A stretch of DNA of 64,000 nucleotides from Harmothoe impar (taxonomy: Eukaryota; Annelida; Polychaeta; Phyllodocida; Polynoidae). Under the pieces are notes generated by a model that was given only the letters and a program-made list of their open reading frames with translations, did not search any database and had not been told where the DNA came from. Within the stretch, counting starts at the first letter, position 1, and each line of letters begins with the position of its first letter. Positions 1 to 10,325 of the stretch are shown one piece after another. The position numbers were made by a program, and so were the translations under genes. The stretch is taken from positions 58,883,800 to 58,947,799 of the forward strand of contig OX381714.1 of assembly GCA_947462335.1 (NCBI GenBank). Direction: 5' to 3'.

Positions 1-367
1 TTGTACCATACTGCAAAGTAGACAACAATTTATGCTTATTTAAGGGAATTTCAGACCTTTTAAATAAATTTGCAACATGAATAATAATTGCTAATTATTG
101 GCAAATGTTCACTTAAGTTAATTGTATAATTAGACACAGGTGTATAGCAAAAGCATGGAGGATTTTGAGCACATCAGACAAACAGAACTAGGTCTGCCGC
201 AGCATTTAAGCAAAAACAGCCAGGGGACACAGAAGTTGGAAAAAAAAGTTTTAACTACTGCCAATACACCTTACTGGCTCTTTAGATATATAGTAGGGGC
301 ATGCTGTCTAAAAATATGGAGAGGTTGGGTGCAGGGGAACTACTATTTCCATTCGATTAACTGCTTT
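1..367. other. Non-coding, nothing recognised
   Basis: AT-rich sequence. A 90-codon open frame at 140-412 has no recognisable motif and runs into the first copy of the 20-bp dispersed word, so I treat it as chance. Confidence 0.6.
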
Positions 368-387
368 CGAGGCGTCTGTGACGTTAA
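368..387 (+). repeat. 20-bp dispersed word, copy 1
   Basis: Reads CGAGGCGTCTGTGACGTTAA, one mismatch from the word GGAGGCGTCTGTGACGTTAA defined by the copies at 537 and 894. Confidence 0.85.
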
Positions 388-536
388 TGAAATGACCTAT
401 AAAAATATGTAAACTTTGATAAATAAAAACATTTCTTGGTCAGGGCATTAGCTTACATGCCCCTGAAGCATGGTACGAAGTTACATTGTTCAAATCGATC
501 AAATAGTCACTGTACAGTGACAATTTCATTTTCGTC

Positions 537-556
537 GGAGGCGTCTGTGACGTTAA
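537..556 (+). repeat. 20-bp dispersed word, copy 2
   Basis: Exact GGAGGCGTCTGTGACGTTAA. Starts 169 bp after copy 1. Confidence 0.9.
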
Positions 557-893
557 CCCGAAAATGCATAAATTGGCTTGCAGTGGCCAGAAAAGGAGTA
601 CCAGCTTAAATGTAGCCCACCAACATGATGAGGGGACTTAGTAGGAAGAGAATTAACCATAATATATTAAGTTGAGATAGCTTTCAGCTGAGTGAGAGTA
701 CATTTTCTGACTGAAAATCCAAAAAATTTCCAAAATATTTTTTTAAAAGGCATGAAACATAGGCTCAGATACATGGGATTGCTACTAAACTGCATAGAGG
801 CATAGAGGAACATCTATTCTATTGAATCAAGTTGATATGTACCCTCAGGGAAAGATAGAACGATAGCCAGAATGATTTTTCGCCGAGCCCGCA

Positions 894-913
894 TTAACGT
901 CACAGACGCCTCC
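894..913 (-). repeat. 20-bp dispersed word, copy 3 (inverted)
   Basis: Exact reverse complement of the word. Starts 357 bp after copy 2, about twice the basic spacing. Confidence 0.9.
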
Positions 914-1267
914 GCTGAGGGTGCACCGGTTAGAAATTGCGAAAACTAACATGGCGGCGTCCATGACATTAATAAGCGAGCACTCGAACGAAAATAATCA
1001 ATCAAGTCTACCTAAAATAGACCGTTCTAAATGAAAATAAATGTATCTGCGCGGGCCTTGGTGCAAAATGAATCAAAATATAACATATTTTAGTCTGATC
1101 CCTTACCTTTCTCGGTGGAAATAGCTGAAAAAGAACTCTGAATTGTTAGTTTGGGAGTCGCTCCAGCAAGATCAGATGCTTCTTTGCTCGCCGAAATGGT
1201 ACCCGGATGTGTGCCACTTTCGGTGGGTAACAGGAACGCCGACCTCATTCCCACGCCAAATTTTGGG

Positions 1268-1287
1268 TTAACGTCACGGACGCCTCC
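1268..1287 (-). repeat. 20-bp dispersed word, copy 4 (inverted)
   Basis: Reverse complement with one mismatch (CACGGA for CACAGA). Starts 374 bp after copy 3. Confidence 0.85.
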
Positions 1288-1437
1288 GCAAAGTATAAAT
1301 ACCCCTCCCGCGGTGCCTGTTCCGTACATATCGAATCAAATGCTGTTGAGGATCCTCAAATACAACCCAATAGAGTACACAGGGTACAAGAAATATATAT
1401 AAAAACATAATTAAACGCTGGAAAGGCTATAATGCTT

Positions 1438-1457
1438 GGAGGCGTCTGTGACGATAA
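1438..1457 (+). repeat. 20-bp dispersed word, copy 5
   Basis: One mismatch (GACGATAA for GACGTTAA). Starts 170 bp after copy 4. Confidence 0.85.
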
Positions 1458-1612
1458 CTCGAGTTCCAATACACTATATTGCCCATAAGGGAGAGTAAAA
1501 GTGGGCGTGGCTCAAATTTTTTTTTGCCATGAGCTCACCCATTGGGAGGCTCTAGATTGCTGGTAGTAAGGATATTTAGTGAATACTATTAATAAAGATA
1601 TAGGCCCTTTTA

Positions 1613-1632
1613 TTAACGTCACAGACGCCTCC
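1613..1632 (-). repeat. 20-bp dispersed word, copy 6 (inverted)
   Basis: Exact reverse complement. Starts 175 bp after copy 5. Confidence 0.9.
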
Positions 1633-4600
1633 GAAACATGTACTTGCTACATTTGAAGGTCACTGTTGACAAATTTGCGTGGGATATGAAAGTGTAGCAA
1701 GCTGATTTGTTCACATAACATATATAGCTACTAGGAAATGCTGTTTAGTGATAGTTTTTGATGTGTCAGTTGACATGAGGGCCTTGTTAAACATGGATAA
1801 TTAGCTAAAAAACATGGATTTTAGCCATTTTTCTACTTTGGAGGCTCATAAATCAGCAAAAAATCATCGTATATGCAAAATTATAATTTTTTCCGAAAGC
1901 CTAGAGTATGCCCTCTTATGAAAAACCAACAAAGACCATACTGGTGTATGTATTTTTATTCTGTGGCTCTTGCAAAGTAGAAAATCCCCCGAAACCCAGA
2001 TCAGCATCTTTTTTCGATCCGACCCATCAATGTAGCACTGGTGAATCAGGGCTGCATTCATCTACAATATAATTTAAGAAGGGTTATGTGCACAGAAATA
2101 CTATTCTGCCATTAAAGAGATTTACTTGCAGTGTGAGAGATCAGTACCTGCACAGAGAAGGGACATATGGAGACAGATATTGTAGAAATGAATGTGAATT
2201 AGTGTCAGGGCTGTGTAAGGGACCTGTGTGTTGTCCCCTACCTGACTGTTCCTTTAGTACGTTATTATAGTCTCGGCCCCTGTTCTCTGCCTGTCATTTT
2301 ATCTTTATCTATTGCCCTTTATGGACAATGAATGGTGCTACTTCCTCTCTCCTTTTTGTATATGCCCCTCTCTCTCAATCACCTCCTCTCTATTTCTCTC
2401 TCTGTCTTTATCTGCCTCTTTATGGGTCACTATGTGTGTTTGTCTGTCTGTCTCTCTTTCTCAGTCACTCCCTCTCTCTGTTCCAAGTGTTTACCTGTCC
2501 TCTCTATAACCCTGTCCATATCATTTCCTTGCTCATATTCTCTTCATGGCCAATCGTTGATGGATTTGTTTATTCATTACCCTATTTTGATCATGATTCT
2601 TTCTCATTCCATGCTTGCTCCCATTACCTCATTCCCTCAACTGCTTCAGCATTCTCGTCTCACTTCTCTTCTTTCCCCATTTTGCCACCCACTCCCCTAT
2701 TAGTGGCGCCTTTAGTGTCAGTCTCAGGTGCCTCATAGAGCTGCTGCTCATATTTCTATTCATTCTTGCATTCCCCCACAGCTGCGAGTAAGGACACACA
2801 AGTGATGGTTTTGCTCTCCATATAGGGAGTTGTTTTCTGTTGCATTTTTTCTTGTCTTCATTTTTAGCTAAAAGAATTTTACTTCCAAAGGGTGAGAGTT
2901 TTTTTTCCTTTAGAAAATTAGAAAAAGAAAAAGAGGTGTGTGAGAGATATTCTCCTTTTTCAATTTATCAAATTAATATAATAATAAAGTTATGAGCAAA
3001 AATCATACTTTTCGGTAATGGCGTATAAGGTAAAAACATTCCAGTAGGAATGAGGTCAATTTATGAGGCAGCCAATGGATATTGGATGTAAAGATATTAT
3101 TACAAATGGGCTATTGATCGATATCAAAATAATTGTGATTTATTGGGAATGAGATTATCAGCAATATGGGTTATATAGAGAGACAGAGAGAAGGAGATTG
3201 GTCTGTATTAAAGCTTATGTCTCTGCTTAATATAGTCTCCCTTAATTTTGTCTGGTCAAATTATTGCATAGGGACTGCAGCTTAAAAAGGGAAATGGAGG
3301 GAAAAAACTGATCATTAATCTTCTAGTGAAAAACTGTCTGGAGCTAATCCAAATTGAAATTGAAACTTGATCCAGTTTTTTCTATTCTGAATTCTTGATT
3401 CTTTTCTGAATTCTGACAGGTAAATGAAAGTGAACCTAAAAACGATGTTTTTCGTAATCTCTTGACGAATCATACAGGCTAGTGCCAAAGAAGTCTTTGA
3501 CTTACCTTTATGATATGCTAGGCTATCTTATCCAATCATTTGATATCCCTTGGGTCAAGTTGACAAACAAATTTCTTTAATTTATGAGATATTGAAGATA
3601 CTGTTAACTTAACGTCAGTGTGGCATCAAGGCTATTATCCTTATGTTCATCAAATTGCACCTACAGATGGATAGATAATACATACCATTAAGTTATAATT
3701 AAAACTGTGAATTTGATGACATTTCCAAAGATTGAATTTTTCCATTTACACCTCATTTCCAGCTGACTTTGGGGTCCTCATGCTCCTACAAGTTAATAGA
3801 TATCCAAAAGTCTTGTCCCCTGTCTGTATATATACAGGATTTGGTTATAATAGTTCTGTGTTTTCTAGTTAACAGAGTTTTCATATAAGAAATGCCTAAA
3901 AATGGACTCCTTAAGATGAGCTCACTCCTTCTTCACTGAACAAGACATCATTTCTAAACCTGGTTTAAAATTTTGAGCCCATATTTACATATGATATACA
4001 GGACACACTGGGCTATCAGCAAACTTAGTGAGGATAGAATCTGAGATGGTCTCCCAGGAGCCGTTGGTCCAATCTAAATGGGCCAAGCCATTTTGACTTA
4101 CATTTGGACGTTCTAGTATTGACCTCAACTTCTGTAGTCTGCAAATAATAATGGTCCAATATTGTATTGAGGGTTGGCTAATTTCTAGACACTTATATCT
4201 ATTTAGCATCAGGTTTCTACAAATTGTGTCATAAACCAAACTCTAATATCTGAATCGCTCTCCAGCCTACTAGTGAAGGTTTTAACTGGCTCAACCTCCA
4301 TGACCACCTCCAGTGATAGAAATGCATTCATACATATGGATTTAGAATTACTATTGTATTATATCCTGTTACGGGCTAAGCCGTGTCTTGCAGGCAACTT
4401 TTCACGGCAATCATCTATTATATATGTCATGCGCAATATCGGAATTTGCGCAATATCGCAACTCCTACATGGTCATAAAATATGTACTAAAGTGTATCAG
4501 TATACCCCTCAAACAGAAAGGTAGGGCAAGAAATCTATCCGCCAGGAGGTTATTTTTTATCATCGAGGGCTCAGGTAGCCAATGCCCCAATGTTTTATCA

Positions 4601-4779
4601 TAGCAGAGGCATTTCTGCCACACCTTATTCACAGCTATATACAGGTGTGACTTGCATGCAGGTTCTCCCTGACTGTTATTTACACCTCCAATATCTACAG
4701 TGCAGCCCCCTCAAACATCACTGAAATATATATTTATATTCTATATCTGTACCCTACAATAAAAACAGAAAGGAATTCT
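1633..4779. other. Non-coding spacer with one pyrimidine-rich tract
   Basis: No recognisable protein. Stretch 2339-2720 is strongly pyrimidine-rich (CTCTCTCC/TCTGTC runs). It yields several overlapping open frames in different phases made of Ser, Leu, Pro and Phe, which is expected of low-complexity sequence rather than a gene. The rest is AT-rich with no clear structure. Confidence 0.6.
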
Positions 4780-4920
4780 ATAATACTGCTCGTCCCTACT
4801 CTCACACGAGCGTATAGCAATTATAAGAATTAATACTTGATTACCGGTAGTTATTATAAATACACATAAGAATGAATACAAGACAGTGATTGGGCTTAGG
4901 CTGGGCTCACAAACCCGCCA
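4780..4920 (-). repeat. Ngaro B2 split direct repeat (3' end)
   Basis: 141 bp, matching 5163-5303 at a constant offset of 383. Ends in CACAAACCCGCCA on the plus strand. Forms the outer 3' end of the element. Confidence 0.92.
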
Positions 4921-4981
4921 TATTTATTAACAAATATAATAAGATAATAATAACAAATAACAAGAAAAAAAATTATTACAT

Positions 4982-5162
4982 CAATCCCTGATTTACACGC
5001 TGGCTTGTGCTACCTTCTCTGCCATAAACAACAATGGCCGATCTTCGATCCGAGAAGACGGAAATGATACCCGCGCATGCGCAAAGAACCTGGTTAACCG
5101 GTGGTTCCCGCCAAGGTCTGGCTGGATTATACTCCAGAAATACCTCCTCTATTTCTTGTACC
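4982..5162 (-). repeat. Ngaro A2 split direct repeat
   Basis: 181 bp, matching 10145-10325 at a constant offset of 5163. It abuts B1 exactly at 5162/5163, as expected for the internal B1-A2 junction used to regenerate the circle template. Confidence 0.92.
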
Positions 5163-5303
5163 ATAATACTGCTCGTCCCTACTCTCACACGAGCGTATAG
5201 CAATTATAAGAATTAATACTTGATTACCGGTAGTTATTATAAATACACATAAGAATGAATACAAGACAGTGATTGGGCTTAGGCTGGGCTCACAAACCCG
5301 CCA
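5163..5303 (-). repeat. Ngaro B1 split direct repeat
   Basis: 141-bp copy of B2 lying 29 bp downstream of the recombinase stop codon. Confidence 0.92.
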
Positions 5304-5332
5304 AACCACCAAACCCAAAACCTGCAAGTGAG

Positions 5333-6295
5333 TTACAGTCTGAAATCCAACACCTTCTTGCTCCACAACTGTTCCTCCAAAACCAAATTAGATAATGGTC
5401 TATTTAAATAACGCAAAACACACATACTTTTCCAATCGCCTCGCTTAGAAATCTCAGATAAATCCATACCAATCATTGCTAAAGTCGTCGCACCCCCATG
5501 TCTAAAACTGTGGGTGCCAAATTTACCTTTCATACCCAATTTAACACATAATTTTTTCAATTTATCTACAAACCAATCATATTTCGCTGGATGAAACTTC
5601 CCTTTCTTTAACCAACCCAGCAAAGGCTTGCCTTTACCGGTACCACTGTATTCCATAATAAATCTCAAACACTTCATAAAACATAAAGGATGGCCTTTTA
5701 CTTCAGCCACAGGAATGTCCAACACACGTTCCTTATATTGAATAGTCTTAGTTCTCTTTACTTTAAACACGACACCCCAATCATACCAAATCACATCATC
5801 AAAACCAATCACCATCTCCGACAAAAATACATTTGATCCTCTCAACAGGGTTCTGAACATCAATAAACACGCAGTCCAGAAAACCATATCTTCCATCACA
5901 TGTAATTCCAATAAACCTTTAAATCTACACAATTGCTCTGGAAAAATACAAGTTGACGAATCCACAAAAGTACCTTTAAATCTTTTCACCCCTCCAAGTA
6001 CCCACAACAAACCTAGGGTAGTCCTGGATTCATCCTTATGACCCAGCATTCTAGCATGCACTAGTACAGCTGACACATACTGCTGAATAGACAAATAACT
6101 AATTTCAAAACTCAAAAACGCCACATATTTACGCATTACCAACGAATCCAAAGGATAACAATTAAATCCTTTAATCCGACAAAAATTCTCATAACGTCTA
6201 ATCTGCACTGAACGCGTTCTCTTAGTGTTCTCAGAATAATACAAATCCTCCAGTCGTCTAACCTCGAGAAGCAGATCATCACCTTTAAAAAACAA
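5333..6295 (-). CDS. Ngaro-type tyrosine recombinase (integrase)
   Basis: 320-residue protein that would catalyse DNA cleavage and rejoining when the circular cDNA integrates. The tyrosine recombinase signature is visible: an arginine in LLRGSN (about Arg152), the HSFRHGG box (His262, Arg265), a GDW where many relatives have His or Trp (about Trp288), and the nucleophile candidate in RYLN (about Tyr296). The length fits a compact YR domain with an N-terminal core-binding region. It is the last of three same-strand ORFs, 26 bp after the RT-RNase H stop, and is followed at once by B1-A2-B2. No frameshift or lost catalytic residue was found. The first ATG (6295) is used; a nested ATG in another frame at 6321 is a shadow. 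Confidence 0.92.
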   Translation of the reverse strand: MFFKGDDLLLEVRRLEDLYYSENTKRTRSVQIRRYENFCRIKGFNCYPLDSLVMRKYVAFLSFEISYLSIQQYVSAVLVHARMLGHKDESRTTLGLLWVLGGVKRFKGTFVDSSTCIFPEQLCRFKGLLELHVMEDMVFWTACLLMFRTLLRGSNVFLSEMVIGFDDVIWYDWGVVFKVKRTKTIQYKERVLDIPVAEVKGHPLCFMKCLRFIMEYSGTGKGKPLLGWLKKGKFHPAKYDWFVDKLKKLCVKLGMKGKFGTHSFRHGGATTLAMIGMDLSEISKRGDWKSMCVLRYLNRPLSNLVLEEQLWSKKVLDFRL

Positions 6296-6321
6296 AACAA
6301 AAAAAAACTATATAATAACAT

Positions 6322-8418
6322 TCATGAATGTACACATTTAGACTTATTACTCAGACAACAAAAGTCCCGACTTCTTGCATAATCCAAAGCTATGTCTCTA
6401 GCTTTCACACCAATAACCCTCGACAGTGCATCACAAAATACATTTTGCACACTTGAAATTCGATGAGGGAAAATCTCAAAATTATGCACAAAAGAACACC
6501 AAAAAATCTCCCTCAACCATTGCATACACAATCTGTTCCTAGACCTACCAGTTCTCAGCATAATTTCAACCGCCACATTGTCAGTAAATATATGAATAGC
6601 TCTATTCTTCCACAATAAACCCCATCTCACACAGGACATCATTATAGGCCACAATTCACGCTCAGCAGAACAATTCAACAACTGAGAAGGCCCCTTCTCA
6701 AAATGATTCACAAACTCAAATTCATCCACCATTTCATTACTCCAAGTACCGTAAAACCAATCATTATCAAAGCACGCTCCAAATCCCAACATTGAAGCGT
6801 CCGCATAAACGGTATAACAATTCACATATTCTACATTAATTACAGCAGCCCTACCATTAAACATCACAGCAAAACTCTTCCACCAATTCAAATCATCTTT
6901 AAAATTAACATCCAGATTTATGAAATCTCTCTGCCTTTGTACCGTATTAACCAAATTTATCGCCCTTCTAGAAAAGGTACGACCTCCCATGATTACCGTA
7001 CTGCAATGTGATAACACGCCTACTAAACTCTGCAGCTGCTCTTTGGTGCACTTATCTAATAACAGAAACTCCCCTACCAAGTGCTTCAGCTCCACTAATT
7101 TATCATCCGGTAAATACAAACTCAAATTAGTAGAGCATAAATCAATGCCCAAATAACGCACTTTACTTGACGGACTAACAAACTTCTTGTAATTAATATA
7201 GAAGCCAAAACGCCTTAGTAATTCCATTAAAACATAACATGCTTCCCAACATTTCATTTCATCGTCTTCCATAATCAAAAAATCGTCCAAATATCCATAT
7301 ATTCTTACAAAACCTCTTAATCTCATACAGTACACAATAAATTCTGTGAATTGTGTAAAAATAAACGGCGCTGACCTCAAACCAAACGCCAAACTGTTAT
7401 TAACCAAATACTCCACCTTACCATCAATTTCCCAGCGAAAACCTTGCAAGGTGCGCTGTTCTCCACATACAGGAATACTACGATACGCCCCTTTAATATC
7501 TAGTACAGCCATTACGCAATCTTTAGACATATCTTTTGCAATATCCTTAATTGCCACATAACAAAAATCTTCTACTACATCCTCCATATAATTATTAATG
7601 CTAACATTTTTCGGTCTACTAGCATCAGTTATACACCTAATAGAAGTACCATTATCTTTATCCACAGCCCCTAAGGCATGTACACACCGCGGTTTAACGT
7701 TTACAATACTCACAATACCCTCTAACAATTCTTCATGAACAATATCATTCATACATTTAAACGCTTTATCTTTTAGAATAGAATTATAATTCATCATCTC
7801 ATAACTCGTATCAATAGTATAATTTGCTATCTGGCAACCCAACAAGCTACTACGAAATATATACTCAAAATTGCCATCAATACTACCGGTAGACACCACT
7901 TCCATAAACATAGCACAGGGCTTCAACAAAATCCTCGTGCCATTAATATAATGCACACATTCACCATTACACAACTTGAAATCACCCCATTTGTCCACAA
8001 AATCTCTCTTTGATACATCTAGCATTAAGGCTTTTTCATCAATCCAATCCGACACCTTTCCGCCCCGAAGTTCCAATACCGTATCATTCACATCACGACC
8101 ATCTCCAACCTGATCCACCTTGGTTTCTACCTCCCCTAAGGCGACAAACTCACGTTTACATTTTTTACTAATAATGCTATCAATTATCCAAAATTCATCT
8201 CTAGATACATATAATCTAGGCAACAAATAACACATGTATATAGAAACTTGACGAAACATGTCTTGCACAGAATCATACCGAATATTATCCCTCAAACATT
8301 GCATCAATATCAACACACAATCCAACCATACATAAGCATTGATAATCCTCATACACAAATATAAACTATCCAACCACAACACACACACATACATACACAC
8401 ACACATACCATCCCTCAC
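6322..8418 (-). CDS. Ngaro/DIRS-type reverse transcriptase-RNase H
   Basis: 698-residue polyprotein. The RT domain (about 225-425) has motif A VLDIKGAY (Asp307), the FGLRSAP box typical of DIRS-like RTs (about 345-351), and the active-site YLDD at 376-379. The RNase H domain (about 533-668) shows the four acidic positions in YADAS (Asp540), RELW (Glu588), FTDN (Asp613) and FCDALSR (Asp663). The role is copying element RNA into DNA and removing the RNA strand. The first 40 or so residues are Cys/Tyr-rich and overlap a (CA)n-like tract, so the true start may lie further in. It begins 18 bp after the gag-like stop. Confidence 0.93.
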   Translation of the reverse strand: MRDGMCVCMYVCVLWLDSLYLCMRIINAYVWLDCVLILMQCLRDNIRYDSVQDMFRQVSIYMCYLLPRLYVSRDEFWIIDSIISKKCKREFVALGEVETKVDQVGDGRDVNDTVLELRGGKVSDWIDEKALMLDVSKRDFVDKWGDFKLCNGECVHYINGTRILLKPCAMFMEVVSTGSIDGNFEYIFRSSLLGCQIANYTIDTSYEMMNYNSILKDKAFKCMNDIVHEELLEGIVSIVNVKPRCVHALGAVDKDNGTSIRCITDASRPKNVSINNYMEDVVEDFCYVAIKDIAKDMSKDCVMAVLDIKGAYRSIPVCGEQRTLQGFRWEIDGKVEYLVNNSLAFGLRSAPFIFTQFTEFIVYCMRLRGFVRIYGYLDDFLIMEDDEMKCWEACYVLMELLRRFGFYINYKKFVSPSSKVRYLGIDLCSTNLSLYLPDDKLVELKHLVGEFLLLDKCTKEQLQSLVGVLSHCSTVIMGGRTFSRRAINLVNTVQRQRDFINLDVNFKDDLNWWKSFAVMFNGRAAVINVEYVNCYTVYADASMLGFGACFDNDWFYGTWSNEMVDEFEFVNHFEKGPSQLLNCSAERELWPIMMSCVRWGLLWKNRAIHIFTDNVAVEIMLRTGRSRNRLCMQWLREIFWCSFVHNFEIFPHRISSVQNVFCDALSRVIGVKARDIALDYARSRDFCCLSNKSKCVHS

Positions 8419-8436
8419 AGAAGCCAGCTGTACCCC

Positions 8437-9948
8437 CTACCTTGGGATCAGCCCCCCCCTTCCCCTACCCACCCCACACTTCCCTGCCACATGATCCTTG
8501 TCCCCACATTCTGCACACACATGCTTCCTATAACACCGATCACCCCACATACATCTCCCATCATTATGCAGGTAACACGCCTGATGACTTACATCAAAAC
8601 CACGACCCAGAGAGCGACCCCCTCTCCCCCTCCAGGTCCCCCTCCCTCTACCCCTCCCCCCCCCCATCAATGCATCACTCCCCAAATTTTCAAGCACTAC
8701 ATCGGAGCTTCTTTTGCCAAAAGCCACAACACCTTTATTGGCAGCCTTTTCACGTACGACCGCATCATACTGCACTATGCTATCATAATTATATTTCTTC
8801 AGATCCTTCCCTGCCAAAAATCTTAAATGGCCCACATATGGTGCCACTGACTCCCCCTTTTCCAAAAGATTTTCGACATCAAGTAATGAGTAATATAAGG
8901 TCTCTTTATACCCCATTAACTTATTCCTATCCTTTTTTGGCACCAGTTTTTTCAAATCAAAATCACAATCACTACCTGACGAAGATGAACTGTCAGCACT
9001 GCTACCAATCACAGACTTCTTTTTCTTTTTCTTGTTGTGACGAGACTTCTTCGACTTCTCTTTGGCATCTTTCTTTGTCTTAGCCCCCGTCTTGCCCTTC
9101 TTCTTCTTCTTGTGCTTGCTCACCACCTCTTCAACACTACTCGCTTCACTGTCACCACCCAAATTCAGCTCAGAGTCACTGCTGTCGCTATCACTAGACG
9201 TATCCGCAGTACCAGAACCTGCCCCAGCTCCAGCACCTTCGACTTTTTTCTTGGTACCACCAGACTTGTCCTTCTCCTCCTTCTTCCCATCAGCCTCGGC
9301 CTGCTGCCTCGCCAAAACCTCAGCCTGACGATCACGATCCCCTTTCAGGGACTTCCCTATCAGATTCTCACGCTCCTTATCATCACGACCCAACTTGTGA
9401 TAGCACTTATCCACATGCTCATCAAATTTGATTTTTCGGAGTTCCAGTTTGGATGCCTGACGTCTAGCATCCGCCACCTCTGCTCTCAGCCTTGAAATCT
9501 CCTCAGCATTGACATATGCCTGCAGTCTATCCTTCTCATAACTCAACTCATCACGAAGGCTGGCCAACACTGCTTCCTCAGATCCTCTTTCTAAGGCACT
9601 ATCTGGCGAGCCTGAAAGAACGTCCTCTGTTGCTTTTCCAACCAGAATGTCAGTATTGATACTACCTCCTCCTGCACCTGTAGAAGCTCCGGCGACATTG
9701 TCAACTGCATCAGAGGGCGTTTCTCTACCCAGAAGTGACGCACCCTGCCTATCGTTTCCTTTTCGTCTGTCACCACCGAGCATGATATTTGCTCTTGCAT
9801 CTCCACCCTGTCCGGGCGCCGTCTTTCCCCCTGTAGCGTTATCACCGACGTCAATATCTTTCCCATTACATTTCCTACAGATGTCACGGAGTGGGTTTGA
9901 ACGGCCATCGAAGTTTTCTTTACACTCGGTACACTTCTTTGTAGGCAT
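8437..9948 (-). CDS. Gag-like nucleic-acid-binding protein of the Ngaro element
   Basis: 503 residues, first ORF of the element. The N-terminus has two CxxC pairs (Cys6/9 and Cys24/27) that could bind zinc. A charged, probably coiled-coil segment (about 130-225) is followed by a long Ser/Asp- and Lys-rich low-complexity stretch (about 235-320). The C-terminus combines a Gly/Arg-rich segment, a CCCH-type finger (C-x7-C-x5-C-x3-H) and a C-x2-C-x4-H-x4-C zinc knuckle, then a basic GRGRGG tail. Zinc knuckles and basic tails are normal for retroelement Gag proteins that package RNA. I infer the Gag role from position and motifs, since Gag sequences diverge too far for direct recognition. Confidence 0.85.
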   Translation of the reverse strand: MPTKKCTECKENFDGRSNPLRDICRKCNGKDIDVGDNATGGKTAPGQGGDARANIMLGGDRRKGNDRQGASLLGRETPSDAVDNVAGASTGAGGGSINTDILVGKATEDVLSGSPDSALERGSEEAVLASLRDELSYEKDRLQAYVNAEEISRLRAEVADARRQASKLELRKIKFDEHVDKCYHKLGRDDKERENLIGKSLKGDRDRQAEVLARQQAEADGKKEEKDKSGGTKKKVEGAGAGAGSGTADTSSDSDSSDSELNLGGDSEASSVEEVVSKHKKKKKGKTGAKTKKDAKEKSKKSRHNKKKKKKSVIGSSADSSSSSGSDCDFDLKKLVPKKDRNKLMGYKETLYYSLLDVENLLEKGESVAPYVGHLRFLAGKDLKKYNYDSIVQYDAVVREKAANKGVVAFGKRSSDVVLENLGSDALMGGGRGRGRGTWRGRGGRSLGRGFDVSHQACYLHNDGRCMWGDRCYRKHVCAECGDKDHVAGKCGVGRGRGGLIPR

Positions 9949-10144
9949 TTGTGACCGTAGACTTCACCTCTTGAAACAAGATGGCAGCACTGTATGTGCC
10001 GGCAACCACCCGATACGCTCTCAAAACTCACGTAACTGCCTCAAAACTTCTTCACACACGGTCTTCCTCTTCTCAACACACCAAGGACACCTTCCTACGT
10101 CTTCGACACCAAGCATAGACACCACCAGCTTTCTTTAACGAATC

Positions 10145-10325
10145 CAATCCCTGATTTACACGCTGGCTTGTGCTACCTTCTCTGCCATAAACAACAATGG
10201 CCGATCTTCGATCCGAGAAGACGGAAATGATACCCGCGCATGCGCAAAGAACCTGGTTAACCGGTGGTTCCCGCCAAGGTCTGGCTGGATTATACTCCAG
10301 AAATACCTCCTCTATTTCTTGTACC
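10145..10325 (-). repeat. Ngaro A1 split direct repeat (5' end)
   Basis: 181 bp, identical by eye to A2. Forms the 5' end of the element, upstream of the gag-like ORF, and should hold the start of transcription. Confidence 0.92.

Larger units (their letters stand above)
4780..10325 (-). mobile_element. Ngaro-type tyrosine-recombinase retrotransposon, apparently full length
   Basis: A 5.5-kb element read on the minus strand: A1 repeat (10325-10145), gag-like ORF, RT-RNase H ORF, tyrosine recombinase ORF, then B1 (5303-5163), A2 (5162-4982) and B2 (4920-4780). This A1-ORFs-B1-A2-B2 split-direct-repeat layout is diagnostic of the Ngaro branch of DIRS-like retrotransposons, which insert with a tyrosine recombinase instead of a DDE integrase and leave no target duplication. 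A1 and A2 (181 bp) and B1 and B2 (141 bp) look identical by eye and all three ORFs are open, so the copy is probably young. A 61-bp AT-rich spacer separates A2 from B2. Confidence 0.93.

Noticed and set aside
2312..2738. Three overlapping Ser/Leu/Pro-rich frames
   Set aside because: They come from a pyrimidine-rich low-complexity tract that is open in several phases at once.
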